A DNA stretch of 64,000 nt from Flavobacteriaceae bacterium (GCA_016744415.1 JADGEL010000002.1:620001-684000); one strand, 5' to 3'. Shown: positions 46,838 to 57,027, numbered from the stretch's first letter. Program-made: numbers and translations. The notes: a model not told the origin generated them from the sequence alone.

Positions 46838-48310
46838 TTACACTCCAAACCAATCATGTGCCAAATCAATTTCGAATGATTGAGGCTTAACAAAAATAAA
46901 CTCATTGGTTATAGCATCGAATTTATAATCTTTAGACCATTTTTTGTGATTCTCGGCAACCTCTCTTATAGCCTCACAAATAAATTCAATTTCTTGCGTA
47001 GTCATTGTTGGATGGATAGACATTCTAATCCAGCCAGGGCGCTCAATCATGCAGCCATCTAAAATTTGCTCTTCAATTGCTTTAGACGTTTGTTGATCTA
47101 CATGCAACAAAAAGTGCCCGTAAGTACCTGCGCAAGAACAGCCTCCTCTAGTCTGAATTCCATAATGGTCATTTAATAATTTCACTATTAAATTGTAGTG
47201 TGCATCATCAATAAAGAAAGAAAAAATCCCTAAGCGGTTTGTATGTCTTTTTGCAAGCAAGTGTAAATTTTTAACTTTAGAAAGCTCTTTAAATACAATT
47301 GAATTCATTTCATTTTCACGATCATGAATATTTTGAGTTCCCATTTCCTCCTTTAATTGAATAGATAACGCAACTCTAATAGTTTGCAAGAATCCTGGAG
47401 TACCACCATCCTCTCTAGTTTCAATATCATCAATATAGTCATGGTCTCCCCATGGATTTGTATATAAAACTGTACCTCCTCCTGGGTTATCGGGCACTAA
47501 GTTTTTGTATAATTTTTTATTAAAAAGTAATACTCCTGATGAGCCTGGGCCTCCCAAAAATTTATGTGGAGAAAAGAAAATAGCATCTAAATATTCTTGT
47601 TCTTTTTTTGGATGCATATCAATATCTACATAAGGTGCAGAACATGCAAAATCCACAAAACAAAGCCCATTATATTGATGTATTAATGCTGCAATAGCAT
47701 GATAATTTGTTTTAATTCCAGTAACATTAGAACAGGCTGTAACTGATGCTATTTTTAGTGGAGTATTCTCATATTTTTTAAGTAGTAATTCAAAACTTTT
47801 TAAACAAATTAAGCCTTCTTCATTACAAGGAATCACTTCTACCTTAGCAATTGTTTCTAACCAAGAAGTTTGATTGGAGTGATGCTCCATATGCGAAATA
47901 AAAACAACAGGTCGCAACTCTTTTGGTATTTCAGTATGCTCTTTTAAATTTTCTGAAACCTTTAACCCTAAAATACGCTGAAATTTATTGACTGCCCCTG
48001 TCATTCCAGAACCTGTAACAATTAGAATATCATCTTTATTGGCTCCAACATGACTTTTAATTTTATCTTTTGCAATGTGATATGCATGCGTCATTGCCGA
48101 TCCAGTTGTAGAGGTTTCGGTATGTGTATTTGCAACAAAAGGGCCAATATTGTTCAACATTTTCTCTTCAAGTGGGCGATACAGTCTACCACTTGCTGTC
48201 CAATCAGCATAAATAATCTCTTGCTCGCCAAAAGGCGATTCATATTTTTGACCGATACCAACGATATTATTTCTGAATTTTTGAAAGTACTTTTCTAAAG
48301 AAGTTATCAT
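46838..48310 (-). CDS. Class V aminotransferase/cysteine-desulfurase-like PLP enzyme
   Basis: 490 residues from the ATG at 48308-48310 (MITSLEKYF). PLP fold-type I features: DWTASGRLYRPLE, TSTTGSAMTHAYH, VSSGMTGAVNK-like loop, SVTACSNVTGI, FACSAPYVDIDMHP and SPHKFLGGPGSSGVLLFNK with the Schiff-base lysine in HKF. A cysteine-rich stretch RGGCSCAGTYGHF follows near residue 385, where cysteine desulfurases carry their active-site loop. Longer than IscS/SufS (about 400). Function could be sulfur transfer or amino-acid decomposition; substrate not assigned. It is separate from the his operon (59-nt gap). Confidence 0.75.
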   Translation of the reverse strand: MITSLEKYFQKFRNNIVGIGQKYESPFGEQEIIYADWTASGRLYRPLEEKMLNNIGPFVANTHTETSTTGSAMTHAYHIAKDKIKSHVGANKDDILIVTGSGMTGAVNKFQRILGLKVSENLKEHTEIPKELRPVVFISHMEHHSNQTSWLETIAKVEVIPCNEEGLICLKSFELLLKKYENTPLKIASVTACSNVTGIKTNYHAIAALIHQYNGLCFVDFACSAPYVDIDMHPKKEQEYLDAIFFSPHKFLGGPGSSGVLLFNKKLYKNLVPDNPGGGTVLYTNPWGDHDYIDDIETREDGGTPGFLQTIRVALSIQLKEEMGTQNIHDRENEMNSIVFKELSKVKNLHLLAKRHTNRLGIFSFFIDDAHYNLIVKLLNDHYGIQTRGGCSCAGTYGHFLLHVDQQTSKAIEEQILDGCMIERPGWIRMSIHPTMTTQEIEFICEAIREVAENHKKWSKDYKFDAITNEFIFVKPQSFEIDLAHDWFGV

Positions 48311-48368
48311 CAAATTAATTTTGTACAAAAGTAAAAATAAAAAGAATGCTTATCCCTTAAATATATTT

Positions 48369-48779
48369 TTATTCAGCAGATAACAATTCTAAAACTTCTT
48401 CTCTAATTCTGGTAGGCTTCTTTGTTTTGACATCAAACAAGCACCAAGTTGAAGTTGCACTAGCTAATAAAATTTCTTCTTTAAAAATATTTACAACCCT
48501 AACCGACTTTGCTCCTTTAGATGCTCCTACCCAAGTTTGGATAGTAATTTCATCATCTAAAAATGCTTGTTCCAAATAATCAATTTCATGCCGTAAACAC
48601 ACCCAAAAATATTTAGAGTTAATCTCATCATTCGATAATAATTCCCAATGAATTTCTGAAGCATCATTTACCCATTGCAAATACACAATATTATTAACAT
48701 GGTTTAAAACATCAATATGTTTCGATTCAACTTTTAACGAATAGCTATGCGAAACGGTGTTTTTTGGAATTTTATTCAA
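48369..48779 (-). CDS. Acyl-CoA thioesterase, 4HBT hotdog fold
   Basis: 136 residues. Hotdog thioesterase pattern: HIDVLNHVNNIVYLQWVNDAS (with the catalytic Asp/HVNN region) and a FLDDEITIQTWV core. It has a TTG start one base from the hisIE stop, so it is translationally coupled to the his operon. It is a small cytoplasmic thioesterase and its place in the operon is probably not functional in histidine synthesis. Confidence 0.85.
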   Translation of the reverse strand: MNKIPKNTVSHSYSLKVESKHIDVLNHVNNIVYLQWVNDASEIHWELLSNDEINSKYFWVCLRHEIDYLEQAFLDDEITIQTWVGASKGAKSVRVVNIFKEEILLASATSTWCLFDVKTKKPTRIREEVLELLSAE

Positions 48780-48780
48780 T

Positions 48781-49374
48781 TTATTTTTGTCTGGTTTTTA
48801 AAACTTCTACTATATCATTTAATTTAAACCCTTTGGCTTGCAACAAAATTAAGTAATGAAATAACAAATCTGCCGATTCATTTAAAAATAAATTATCATC
48901 ATTATCTTTGGCTTCAATCACAACCTCAACAGCTTCTTCTCCTACTTTTTGTGCAATTTTATTGATTCCCTTTTTAAATAGTAAAGCTACGTAAGATGTA
49001 TCATCTAAATTTTCTTTTCTATTTTGGATTGTATTCTCTAAGGTTGATAAAAAACCAAATTTTTGCTTGTTCCCTATACCCCAACAAGTGTCAGAACCTT
49101 TATGACAAGTAGGCCCTTTTGGATTTACTTGAATTAACAATGTGTCATCATCACAATCATTTTTGATAGAAATCAATTCTAAAAAGTTACCGCTTTTTTC
49201 TCCTTTTGTCCACAATCGTTCTTTGCTTCTACTAAAAAAAGTCACCTTTTTAGTGGCAACTGTTTTATCATACGCTTCTTGGTTCATGTAACCCAACATC
49301 AATACATTTTTTGTTGTTACATCTTGAATAATAGCTGGAACTAATCTTGTTTGTTTATCGAAATTTATGTTCAT
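48781..49374 (-). CDS. hisI: Phosphoribosyl-AMP cyclohydrolase / phosphoribosyl-ATP pyrophosphatase
   Basis: 197 residues, a HisI-HisE fusion. HisI part about 1-105 with zinc-ligand cysteines in DCDDDTLL and GPTCHKGSDTCWG; HisE part about 110-197 with KVGEEAVEVVIEAKDNDD. It does the second and third steps of histidine synthesis. It follows hisF after a 76-nt gap that contains an imperfect inverted repeat (49380-49397 with 49420-49434). Confidence 0.95.
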   Translation of the reverse strand: MNINFDKQTRLVPAIIQDVTTKNVLMLGYMNQEAYDKTVATKKVTFFSRSKERLWTKGEKSGNFLELISIKNDCDDDTLLIQVNPKGPTCHKGSDTCWGIGNKQKFGFLSTLENTIQNRKENLDDTSYVALLFKKGINKIAQKVGEEAVEVVIEAKDNDDNLFLNESADLLFHYLILLQAKGFKLNDIVEVLKTRQK

Positions 49375-49450
49375 ATCTTTTGGTTGATTGTTGTTGGCTG
49401 ATTGCTATTGAAAAAACTTCCAACAAACAACCAAAGTTCAGCAACTAATT

Positions 49451-50206
49451 TTATAATCTTACTTTTATTCCCTGATCTTTTAATTTATTTTTTAAGTCAA
49501 CAATTTCTATCTCTTTAAAATGAAACACACTTGCTGCCAATGCAGCATCTGATTTCCCTTCTTTAAATGTATCTATAAAATGCTGTATTGTCCCAGCTCC
49601 ACCACTAGCAATAATTGGGACATTTACTTCTTCTGATAATCTTTTCAAGGCATTATTTGCAAATCCATTTTTTGTACCATCGTTATTCATTGATGTAAAT
49701 AAAATTTCACCTACACCTCGTTCTATTCCTTCTTTTACCCAATCAAATAAATTCAGTTCTGTTTCTACTCTGCCACCTACTAAAAAGACTTTCCATTCAT
49801 TATTAATCAGTTTAGCATCAACAGCTAATACTACACATTGGCTACCAAATTTGTTTGCCAAATCATTAATCAGTTTTGGATTTTTAACGGCAGATGAATT
49901 TATAGAAACTTTATCTGCTCCTGCTCGTAATAACACATTTACATCTTCAACAGATGAGATTCCACCACCAACAGTAAATGGAATATTTATTTTTCGAGCG
50001 ACTTTCTCAACCATCTCCACCAAGGTTTTCCTACGCTCTTTTGTCGCTGTAATATCCAAAAACACAAGTTCATCTGCTCCATCTTTAGAATACCTCTCTG
50101 CCAATTCTACAGGGTCACCAGCATCTCGTAACCCAACAAAATTGATACCCTTAACAGTGCGTCCGTTTTTAATATCCAAACACGGTATGATTCTTTTAGT
50201 TAACAT
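49451..50206 (-). CDS. hisF: Imidazole glycerol phosphate synthase, cyclase subunit
   Basis: 251 residues, normal length. Starts [23 protein letters not shown] with the catalytic Asp of CLDI; LAVDAK gives the second catalytic Asp; phosphate-binding GGGI and SGGAG loops are present. It pairs with HisH to make IGP and AICAR. Confidence 0.97.
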   Translation of the reverse strand: MLTKRIIPCLDIKNGRTVKGINFVGLRDAGDPVELAERYSKDGADELVFLDITATKERRKTLVEMVEKVARKINIPFTVGGGISSVEDVNVLLRAGADKVSINSSAVKNPKLINDLANKFGSQCVVLAVDAKLINNEWKVFLVGGRVETELNLFDWVKEGIERGVGEILFTSMNNDGTKNGFANNALKRLSEEVNVPIIASGGAGTIQHFIDTFKEGKSDAALAASVFHFKEIEIVDLKNKLKDQGIKVRL

Positions 50207-50233
50207 AAGCCTAACCTTCTAATCAGAAGGAAT

Positions 50234-50986
50234 TTATTTATTGATTATATAATTTTCTAATTGTTTCATGCTAATTCGCCCTTCATAAATCGCTTTTCCA
50301 ATAATGGTACCTTCACATCCCATATCAGCCAATTTTGATAATTCATCAAAATGCGAAATTCCACCAGAAGCGATTAATTTTATTTTATAAAGTTGCTTTT
50401 CTCCGTTCGTAATAACACATTGCTCCAACATCTTTTTATACAAATCAAAAGATGGTCCTTGTAGCATACCATCCTTAGAAATATCAGTACAAATCACATA
50501 TTTAATTCCTTCTGATTGATACTCTTGTACAAATGGAATTAGCTCTTTGTCTGATTCTTCTAACCACCCACCAATTGCAATCTTTTCATTGTTTACGTCG
50601 GCACCTAAAATGATTTTATCACTCCCGTAATTCTCTAACCAACTTTTAAAAATAGCTGGATTTTTAACCGCAATACTTCCTCCTGTTATTTGGTTTGCTC
50701 CAGATTCAAAAGCAATTTTTAAATCTTCATCAGATTTTAAGCCGCCTCCAAAATCAATCTTCAAATTTGTTTTAGAAGCTATTTGTTCTAAGACTTTATA
50801 ATTAACAATATGACTTGCTTTAGCTCCGTCTAAATCTACTAAATGTAAATACTCAATTCCATGTGCCTCAAATTCTTTTGCTACTTCTAGAGGATTTTCA
50901 TTGTAAATGATTTTTGTGTTGTAATCGCCTTTTGAAAGGCGAACACATTTTCCTTCTATAATATCTATTGCTGGTATAATCCTCAT
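50234..50986 (-). CDS. hisA: ProFAR isomerase
   Basis: 250 residues. Starts [22 protein letters not shown] with the catalytic Asp of AIDI; DLDGAKA and [11 protein letters not shown] (second catalytic Asp) are present. Isomerises ProFAR to PRFAR. Lies 1 nt from hisH. Confidence 0.97.
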   Translation of the reverse strand: MRIIPAIDIIEGKCVRLSKGDYNTKIIYNENPLEVAKEFEAHGIEYLHLVDLDGAKASHIVNYKVLEQIASKTNLKIDFGGGLKSDEDLKIAFESGANQITGGSIAVKNPAIFKSWLENYGSDKIILGADVNNEKIAIGGWLEESDKELIPFVQEYQSEGIKYVICTDISKDGMLQGPSFDLYKKMLEQCVITNGEKQLYKIKLIASGGISHFDELSKLADMGCEGTIIGKAIYEGRISMKQLENYIINK

Positions 50987-50987
50987 T

Positions 50988-51572
50988 TTATAACTCTATA
51001 AAATTCTTTAAAATTTGCTCTCCAATACTGCTACTCTTCTCTGGATGAAATTGACATGCATAAAAATTATCTTTTTGAATGGCACCCGCATATTGAATTC
51101 CATAATCAGTCAAAGCAACGGCGAATTCATTTTTAGGAACATAATAACTGTGTACATAATATACATAATAATTTTCCTCTATACCTTTAAACAAATCACC
51201 TTTGAAATTGTTAATTGTATTCCATCCAATTTGTGGTACTTTCAATTGCTTATCAAACTTCAAAACGTCTATCGGAAAGATATTTAAACATTCTGTATTG
51301 TTTTCTTTAGAAAATTGACACATCAATTGCATACCCAAACAAATTCCTAAAACAGGTTGTTCAAGTTTAGGAATCACCTTTTCTAAACCTTGCCTCCTTA
51401 TTTCTTTCATCGCACTTTTTGCCTCACCAACTCCAGGGAAAATCACTTTATCTGCTGATTTGATGACCTCAGCATCATTAGAACAAATAGCATCATAACC
51501 TAATCTTTCCAACGCAAATTGCACCGACCGCACATTACCAGCACCGTAATCTATTATTACAATTTTACTCAT
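50988..51572 (-). CDS. hisH: Imidazole glycerol phosphate synthase, glutamine amidotransferase subunit
   Basis: 194 residues. The catalytic triad is visible: the Cys of GICLGMQLM and the His and Glu of CQFHPEKSS. It supplies ammonia to HisF. Its start overlaps the end of hisB by one base. Confidence 0.97.
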   Translation of the reverse strand: MSKIVIIDYGAGNVRSVQFALERLGYDAICSNDAEVIKSADKVIFPGVGEAKSAMKEIRRQGLEKVIPKLEQPVLGICLGMQLMCQFSKENNTECLNIFPIDVLKFDKQLKVPQIGWNTINNFKGDLFKGIEENYYVYYVHSYYVPKNEFAVALTDYGIQYAGAIQKDNFYACQFHPEKSSSIGEQILKNFIEL

Positions 51573-52714
51573 TATAGCATTCCTTTTGTTGATGGTAAAA
51601 TCATTTTTTCTGCATCTCTTTTAACTGCCATTTTAATTGCCTTAGCAAACGCTTTAAATATGCCTTCTATCTTGTGATGTTCGTTATCTCCTTCTGCCTT
51701 TATATTCAAATTACAACGTGCACCGTCTGTAAATGATTTAAATAAGTGCAAGAACATTTCGGTTGGCATTTTACCAATCATTTCTCGTTTAAATTCCGCA
51801 TCCCAAACCAACCAGTTTCTACCGCCAAAATCAATTGCTACTTTCGCTAAACAATCGTCCATTGGCAAACAGAAACCATAACGTTCTATTCCTAATTTAT
51901 TCTCTAGAGCTTTGGCGAAAACTTCACCTAAGGCTATCATTGTGTCTTCAATTGTATGGTGCTCATCTACTTCTAAATCACCTTTTACTTGAATCGTTAA
52001 ATCCATGTTTCCATGTCTAGAAATTTGATCTAACATGTGATCGAAAAAGTCAATTCCTGTACTAATATTACTTTTACCTGTTCCATCTAAATTCAATTGA
52101 ATATAAATATCAGTTTCATTTGTTTTTCTAGTAATTTCAGCTGTACGATCTTCTAATTTTAAAAACTCATAGATGGCTTTCCAATCTGATGTTTCTAATG
52201 CAATAAAATCCTTCAAATCAGATTTTTTAACGGATAATTCTTCATCTGCCAATCCATCTACATTATTGATGTAAATACCTTTAGAACCTAAATTTTTAGC
52301 CAATTCTATATCTGTTAGTCGATCTCCAATCACAAATGAATTTTCCAAATCAAAGTCTTCAGAATTTATGTATTTCGTCAACAATCCTGTTCTAGGTTTA
52401 CGAGTTTGAGCATTTTCATGTGGAAAAGTTTTATCAATAATTACCTCAGAAAATAGCACCCCTTCATTTGCAAAAGATTGAATCACTTTATTTTGTGCAG
52501 GCCAAAAAGTATCTTCTGGAAAAGAACCCGTTCCTAAACCATCTTGATTGGTAACCATCACCAATTCATAATCAAGTTCTACCGCAATCCTACTCATATA
52601 TTGAAAAACTTTAGGATAGAATTCCAATTTTTTTAAACTATCCAATTGATAATCTACTGGTGGCTCAATTACCAAGGTTCCATCTCTATCTATAAATAAT
52701 ATTTTACGCTTCAT
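51572..52714 (-). CDS. hisB: Histidinol-phosphatase / imidazoleglycerol-phosphate dehydratase
   Basis: 380 residues, bifunctional. HAD phosphatase part about 1-165 ([10 protein letters not shown] with nucleophile Asp; [10 protein letters not shown]); IGP dehydratase part about 190-380 ([12 protein letters not shown] and [14 protein letters not shown] metal sites). It overlaps hisC by 11 nt. Confidence 0.96.
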   Translation of the reverse strand: MKRKILFIDRDGTLVIEPPVDYQLDSLKKLEFYPKVFQYMSRIAVELDYELVMVTNQDGLGTGSFPEDTFWPAQNKVIQSFANEGVLFSEVIIDKTFPHENAQTRKPRTGLLTKYINSEDFDLENSFVIGDRLTDIELAKNLGSKGIYINNVDGLADEELSVKKSDLKDFIALETSDWKAIYEFLKLEDRTAEITRKTNETDIYIQLNLDGTGKSNISTGIDFFDHMLDQISRHGNMDLTIQVKGDLEVDEHHTIEDTMIALGEVFAKALENKLGIERYGFCLPMDDCLAKVAIDFGGRNWLVWDAEFKREMIGKMPTEMFLHLFKSFTDGARCNLNIKAEGDNEHHKIEGIFKAFAKAIKMAVKRDAEKMILPSTKGML

Positions 52715-53756
52715 AAGCTAATATTTTTAATGCTTTTAACAATTTTTCATTCTCATCTTTAGTCCCTACTGTCAATCTCAATGTGTTTTCGCACAATGGT
52801 TGGTTTGTTCTATTTCTTATTACAATTCCTTTTTTAATCAATTGGTTATATCTTTTTGTAGCATCATCAACCTTTACCAATATAAAATTAGCATCAGATG
52901 TATAAATTTTAGAAACAAAAGTTATTTCTTTCAATTCAGTTTCTAACGTTACTCTTCCAGATAGAATAGTTTTGATTTCAGATTTTACATCTTCTATTTT
53001 TAACAATTGCTCTTTGGCTCTTTGCTGAGTTAATTCATTAACATTATAAGGAGGTTTAATCCTATTTAATATTTTAATAATTTCTTTAGAAGCATAGCAT
53101 ATCCCTAATCTAATTCCAGCCATTCCAAACGCTTTTGACAAAGTCTGCGTTATAATTAAATTCGGATACTCATTTAGTTTATTCAACCAACTTTCTTGCG
53201 AAGAAAAATCTATATATGCCTCGTCTATAACAACTAAACCATCAAATTTTTCTACAATCTGCTGAATCCTTTTTGTTGAAAAAATATTCCCAGAAGGATT
53301 GTTTGGAGAACATAAAAAGATAATTTTTGAATTTATGTTTACTGCTTTCAATGTTTCTTCAACTCTCAAATCAAAAGTTTCTGATAACAGAACCTCTTTA
53401 GTTTCTATATCATTTAGATTTGCCAATACAGCATACATTCCATATGTTGGAGGTAATAAAATAACATTATCTTCTTTGGGTTCGCAAAAGGCTCTAAATA
53501 TTAAATCTAACACTTCATCACTCCCATTACCCAGTAAAATTTGTTCAGCAGGAATTCCTTTCAAACCTGCTAACAGCTCTTTAACACTTTGCTGCTTCGG
53601 ATCTGGATATCTATTTACACCATTTTGAAAAGGGTTTTCATTGGCATCTAAAAAAATCATTTCTGTAGATGCATCATCAAATTCATCACGAGCTGAAGAA
53701 TAAGCCTTTAACTTCGCAATATTTTCTCTAACTATATTTAATAAATCAAAAGCCAT
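52704..53756 (-). CDS. hisC: Histidinol-phosphate aminotransferase
   Basis: 350 residues. PLP fold-type I: NENPFQNG near the start, [17 protein letters not shown] and [16 protein letters not shown] with the PLP lysine. It follows hisD directly. Confidence 0.95.
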   Translation of the reverse strand: MAFDLLNIVRENIAKLKAYSSARDEFDDASTEMIFLDANENPFQNGVNRYPDPKQQSVKELLAGLKGIPAEQILLGNGSDEVLDLIFRAFCEPKEDNVILLPPTYGMYAVLANLNDIETKEVLLSETFDLRVEETLKAVNINSKIIFLCSPNNPSGNIFSTKRIQQIVEKFDGLVVIDEAYIDFSSQESWLNKLNEYPNLIITQTLSKAFGMAGIRLGICYASKEIIKILNRIKPPYNVNELTQQRAKEQLLKIEDVKSEIKTILSGRVTLETELKEITFVSKIYTSDANFILVKVDDATKRYNQLIKKGIVIRNRTNQPLCENTLRLTVGTKDENEKLLKALKILAYEA

Positions 53757-55046
53757 TTATTTATCCTTTAAACTCTCTAATCGTAATGTAACCGCATTTT
53801 TATGTGCACCTAATCCTTCTGCTGATGCCATTAATTCAATTGCTGGTCCAATATTTTGAATTCCTTCTTTTGTGATTTTTTGAAAAGTGATTTTCTTAAC
53901 AAACGCATCTAAATTAACACCGCTATACGATTTAGCAAATCCATTTGTAGGTAAGGTGTGATTTGTACCAGAGGCATAATCTCCTGCACTTTCTGGAGTA
54001 TAGTTTCCAATAAACACAGAACCTGCGTTTATAATTCCATCTAAATAAAAATCTTCATTTTTCACAACCAAAATAAAATGTTCTGGGGCATATTCATTAA
54101 TCATATCAAGAATATCGTTCTCATTTTCTAACAAAATCAATTTCGAATTCTCAATGGCTCTTGTTGCAATATCTTTTCTCGGTAATTGTGCCAATTGAGT
54201 TAATAATTCCTTTTCAACATTTTTCAAAAATTGTTCTGATTTAGAAATACAAATTACTTGGCTATCTGCTCCATGTTCTACTTGTGATAACAAATCCGAA
54301 GCAACAAAATCTGCATTTGCCAATTCATCAGCCAACACCAATAATTCTGAAGGACCTGCAGGCATATCAATTGCGATTCCTTTAGATAATGCAACTTGTT
54401 TTGCCGCTGTTACATATTGGTTTCCAGGGCCAAAAATTTTATATACATTCGGAATGGATTCTGTTCCAAATGTAAAAGCTGCAATGGCTTGAATTCCGCC
54501 TACTTTAAATATTTTTGTCACACCACATAAATTCGCAGTATATAAAATTGCAGGATTGATACTCCCATTTTTATCTGGTGGTGTACACAAAATTATTTCT
54601 TTACAATCTGCAATTTTAGCAGGAATACCCAACATCAATACTGTAGAAAATAAAGGTGCAGATCCAGCAGGGATATAAATCCCAACCTTTTCAATTCCTC
54701 TTGATTCTTGCCAACACTCAACACCAACAGAAGTTGTAATGATTTTCTTTTCAATCTTTTGAGAAGCATGAAATATCTCAATATTATTTTTTGCCAATTG
54801 AATAGCTCTTTTCAATTCTTCAGAAACTTGATTAATTGCATTTTCGATTTCTACGTCAGAAACTGAAAAATCATCTATATAAACTCCATCAAATTTCTCG
54901 GTATATTTTTTTAAAGCTGTATCTCCTTCATTTTGAACTGTCTTGAAAACTTCATTTACAACTAAATCTAAAGATTCTATTGAAAAAGTAGGGCGTTCTA
55001 AAATAGAATTCCAATCTGCTCTATTTGGATTGTTAATTACTTTCAT
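53757..55046 (-). CDS. hisD: Histidinol dehydrogenase
   Basis: 429 residues from the ATG at 55044-55046, which overlaps the hisG stop (TAATG); a start at 55073 is less likely. Features: GSAPLFSTVLML, FGPGNQYVTAAK, DMPAGPSELLVLAD, and SQVEHGADSQ with zinc ligands, near the C-terminus HTLPTNG. Carries out the last two steps, histidinol to histidine. Confidence 0.96.
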   Translation of the reverse strand: MKVINNPNRADWNSILERPTFSIESLDLVVNEVFKTVQNEGDTALKKYTEKFDGVYIDDFSVSDVEIENAINQVSEELKRAIQLAKNNIEIFHASQKIEKKIITTSVGVECWQESRGIEKVGIYIPAGSAPLFSTVLMLGIPAKIADCKEIILCTPPDKNGSINPAILYTANLCGVTKIFKVGGIQAIAAFTFGTESIPNVYKIFGPGNQYVTAAKQVALSKGIAIDMPAGPSELLVLADELANADFVASDLLSQVEHGADSQVICISKSEQFLKNVEKELLTQLAQLPRKDIATRAIENSKLILLENENDILDMINEYAPEHFILVVKNEDFYLDGIINAGSVFIGNYTPESAGDYASGTNHTLPTNGFAKSYSGVNLDAFVKKITFQKITKEGIQNIGPAIELMASAEGLGAHKNAVTLRLESLKDK

Positions 55047-55903
55047 TAGATCACCATTTTTTCTATTGGGCAAACCAAAATTCCTTCGGCACCTTTCAAT
55101 TTTAATTCGTCAATTACTTCCCAAAACTTATTTTTTTTAATAACTGTATGTATTGAACTCCAACCCTCTTCTGCTAAAGGTAAAACCGTTGGGCTTTTCA
55201 TTCCTGGTAACATTTTAATGATATCATGTACCTTATCATTTGGAGCATTCAACAACACATATTTAGAATCTCTTGCTTTTAATACAGCCTGTATTCTAAA
55301 TTGTAATTTGTCTAGAACAATTTGCTTTTCTATTGACAATGTAGGTGAAGCAACTAATACTGCTTCAGAAGTTAATAGTGTTTCAACTTCCTTTAGATTA
55401 TTTTTAAAGAGAGTACTTCCACTTGAAACTATATCAACAATACCATCTGCCAAACCAATATTTGGTGCTATTTCTACTGATCCATTAATTATATGTAAAT
55501 CTGCATTAACTCCATTTTTATTCAAGAACTGATTCACCGTATTTGGGTAGGAAGTAGCTATTTTTAAGCCTTCCAAGTCACTCATTGAGTTATATTTCAT
55601 CTCTTTAGGCACAGCAACGCAAACTCTACATTTAGAAAATCCTAATTTTTCTAAAGTCAATAACCCTTGCCCTTTTTCAATTAGTACATTCTCACCTACA
55701 ATTGCAATATCAACAACACCATCTCTTAAATACTGTGGTATATCTCCATTACGTAAATACAAAACGTCTAACGGAAAATTTTGTGATGCTGCTTTTAATT
55801 GGTCTTTACCATTATCAATAGAAATACCACAATCCTTTAATAATTTTAAAGAATCCTGATTCAATCTACCTGATTTCTGAACTGCGATTTTTAATTTATT
55901 CAT
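55046..55903 (-). CDS. hisG: ATP phosphoribosyltransferase, long form
   Basis: 285 residues, the HisG long form with a C-terminal regulatory domain (histidine feedback). Starts MNKLKIAVQKSGRL; DVLYLRNGDIPQYLRDGVVDIAIVGENV and DIVSSGSTLFKNNL are typical. First enzyme of the pathway and first gene of the operon hisGDCBHAF(IE); preceded by an attenuator. Confidence 0.96.
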   Translation of the reverse strand: MNKLKIAVQKSGRLNQDSLKLLKDCGISIDNGKDQLKAASQNFPLDVLYLRNGDIPQYLRDGVVDIAIVGENVLIEKGQGLLTLEKLGFSKCRVCVAVPKEMKYNSMSDLEGLKIATSYPNTVNQFLNKNGVNADLHIINGSVEIAPNIGLADGIVDIVSSGSTLFKNNLKEVETLLTSEAVLVASPTLSIEKQIVLDKLQFRIQAVLKARDSKYVLLNAPNDKVHDIIKMLPGMKSPTVLPLAEEGWSSIHTVIKKNKFWEVIDELKLKGAEGILVCPIEKMVI

Positions 55904-55941
55904 TTTTTAATAATTGTATCCAAAATTTCAAAACAAGTCAT

Positions 55942-55975
55942 AAAAAAAACCCGTCTGAAAATTCAGACGGGTTTT
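55942..55975 (-). terminator. Intrinsic terminator of the his leader (attenuator)
   Basis: AAAACCCGTCTGAA (55946-55959) and TTCAGACGGGTTTT (55962-55975) form a perfect 14-bp stem. On the minus strand it ends in eight U residues (complement of 55942-55949). It lies between the leader peptide (stop at 55998) and hisG (start at 55903). Confidence 0.88.
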
Positions 55976-55997
55976 AGAAATTATTTTTAGATTTTAA

Positions 55998-56066
55998 TCA
56001 TAACATCACAAACTCACCTGAACAGTAAGGAAAAAAATGATGACGATGTGTAAGATTAAAATTCAT
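55998..56066 (-). CDS. hisL: Histidine leader peptide
   Basis: A 22-residue frame starts with ATG at 56064-56066 and begins MNFNLTHRHHFFPYC; it has three His codons in four (HRHH) and ends TGA at 55998-56000. It lies 23 bp upstream of the terminator at 55942-55975. Ribosome stalling at the His codons when charged tRNA-His is low would favour read-through into hisG, as in classical his attenuation. The alternative pairing that would form an antiterminator was not mapped. The context (promoter, His codons, terminator, hisG) is strong. Confidence 0.82.
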   Translation of the reverse strand: MNFNLTHRHHFFPYCSGEFVML

Positions 56067-56085
56067 GTCTCTTATAAATATGCTG

Positions 56086-56116
56086 CAAATATAAAATCAA
56101 TTTTATCTTAAACAAA
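56086..56116 (-). promoter_or_regulatory. Promoter of the his operon
   Basis: On the minus strand TTTG (56113-56116), a 19-bp spacer and TATATTTG (56086-56093) match the Bacteroidota -33/-7 consensus. The leader peptide starts 20 bp further on. Confidence 0.75.
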
Positions 56117-56229
56117 CAATTTTAAACTTTTTTTATCACATTTAATAATTCCTTGAACTATATGCAACATATTTCAAATTTTATTGAAAATAATTTTTGT
56201 CAATTAAAATATAGTTGTAGTATTGCAAC

Positions 56230-56289
56230 GTGAACATAGAGTATACACATACAGCAACTTTCTTCCCTCGCTTACGTCGCCGCCCGTAA
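56230..56289 (+). CDS. Possible arginine leader peptide (argL-like)
   Basis: A 19-codon frame starts with GTG at 56230 and ends TAA at 56287-56289; the product begins NIEYTHTATFFPRLRRRP after the start. Four of its codons near the end are Arg codons (CGC, CGT, CGC, CGC), a GC-rich run in AT-rich sequence. A CTTACG...CGTAAG stem (56271-56276 with 56285-56290) overlaps these codons and is followed by a pyrimidine-rich stretch. It precedes the arginine operon by 90 bp, which suggests arginine-dependent attenuation. The GTG start, lack of a clear terminator and lack of a good promoter keep this tentative. Confidence 0.5.
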   Translation: MNIEYTHTATFFPRLRRRP

Positions 56290-56379
56290 GGGTCTCTCTA
56301 TTTTATGGAATTAGGTGAGTCCAATTCCGCATTCTAACACAATCAATTCAACATTTTCACAATTTAAATTTCACTTACA
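56290..56379 (+). promoter_or_regulatory. Arg leader region after the putative peptide
   Basis: It holds an inverted repeat GGAATT (56307-56312) and AATTCC (56323-56328) with no T-run after it. No convincing intrinsic terminator is seen, so if attenuation occurs the mechanism differs from the his leader. Confidence 0.35.
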
Positions 56380-57027
56380 ATGAAAATTGTAATAGCTGAT
56401 ATATCACATATTAGATTCGCTAAAGATATATGCGAAACTATCGAAGCCTCTGCTACGCAAAGAGGAACCGGTATTGCTAGGAGGACTGAAGAATACATCA
56501 TCACAAAATTAGAAAACAACAATGCTGTTGTGGCTTTTGACGGCGATAAATTTGCAGGCTTTTGTTATATCGAAAAATGGGGTCATGGTAAATATATTGC
56601 ACATTCTGGATTGATAGTTCATCCTGATTTTAGAAATCAAGGGTTAGCAAAAAAAATCAAAAAGAAAATATTTGATTACTCTTTAAAAAAATTCCCTGAG
56701 GCAAAAATATTTGGAATTACTACAGGATTGGCAGTGATGAAAATAAATTCTGATTTAGGATACAAACCGGTTCCGTTTTCTGAATTAACTGACGATAAAA
56801 AATTCTGGGTTGGATGCCAAACGTGTACAAATTATGAGATTTTAAAATTAAAAGAACACAAAATGTGCCTATGTACCGGTATGCTGTATAATCAACGTAA
56901 AGAAGAAATTCTACAAAAAGAAATTCACAAACATCCATACGATAAAAAGATATGGGCACGATTAAAAAATATTAAACAAGCATTGTTTTTAAAAAAGACC
57001 TTGAAACAAATTCAAGGCAAAATATAA
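56380..57027 (+). CDS. GNAT N-acyltransferase, probable glutamate N-acyltransferase of arginine synthesis
   Basis: 215 residues. The N-terminal about 150 residues are a GNAT fold (AFDGDKFAGFCYIEKW, SGLIVHPDFRNQGLAKKIKKKIF acetyl-CoA loop). A cysteine-rich tail follows (CQTC near 147-150, then CLCTG near 162-166), which may bind a metal. It is the first gene of the arginine operon, 1 nt before argG. The position and fold suggest it does the first step, acylation of glutamate (acetyl or succinyl), in place of ArgA/ArgJ. Confidence 0.8.
   Translation: MKIVIADISHIRFAKDICETIEASATQRGTGIARRTEEYIITKLENNNAVVAFDGDKFAGFCYIEKWGHGKYIAHSGLIVHPDFRNQGLAKKIKKKIFDYSLKKFPEAKIFGITTGLAVMKINSDLGYKPVPFSELTDDKKFWVGCQTCTNYEILKLKEHKMCLCTGMLYNQRKEEILQKEIHKHPYDKKIWARLKNIKQALFLKKTLKQIQGKI

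Noticed and set aside
49380-49434. Imperfect inverted repeat between hisF and hisI
   Set aside because: Arms TTGGTTGATTGTTG and CAACAAACAACCAA are low-complexity, there is no T-run, and the his genes must be co-transcribed; not convincing as a terminator.
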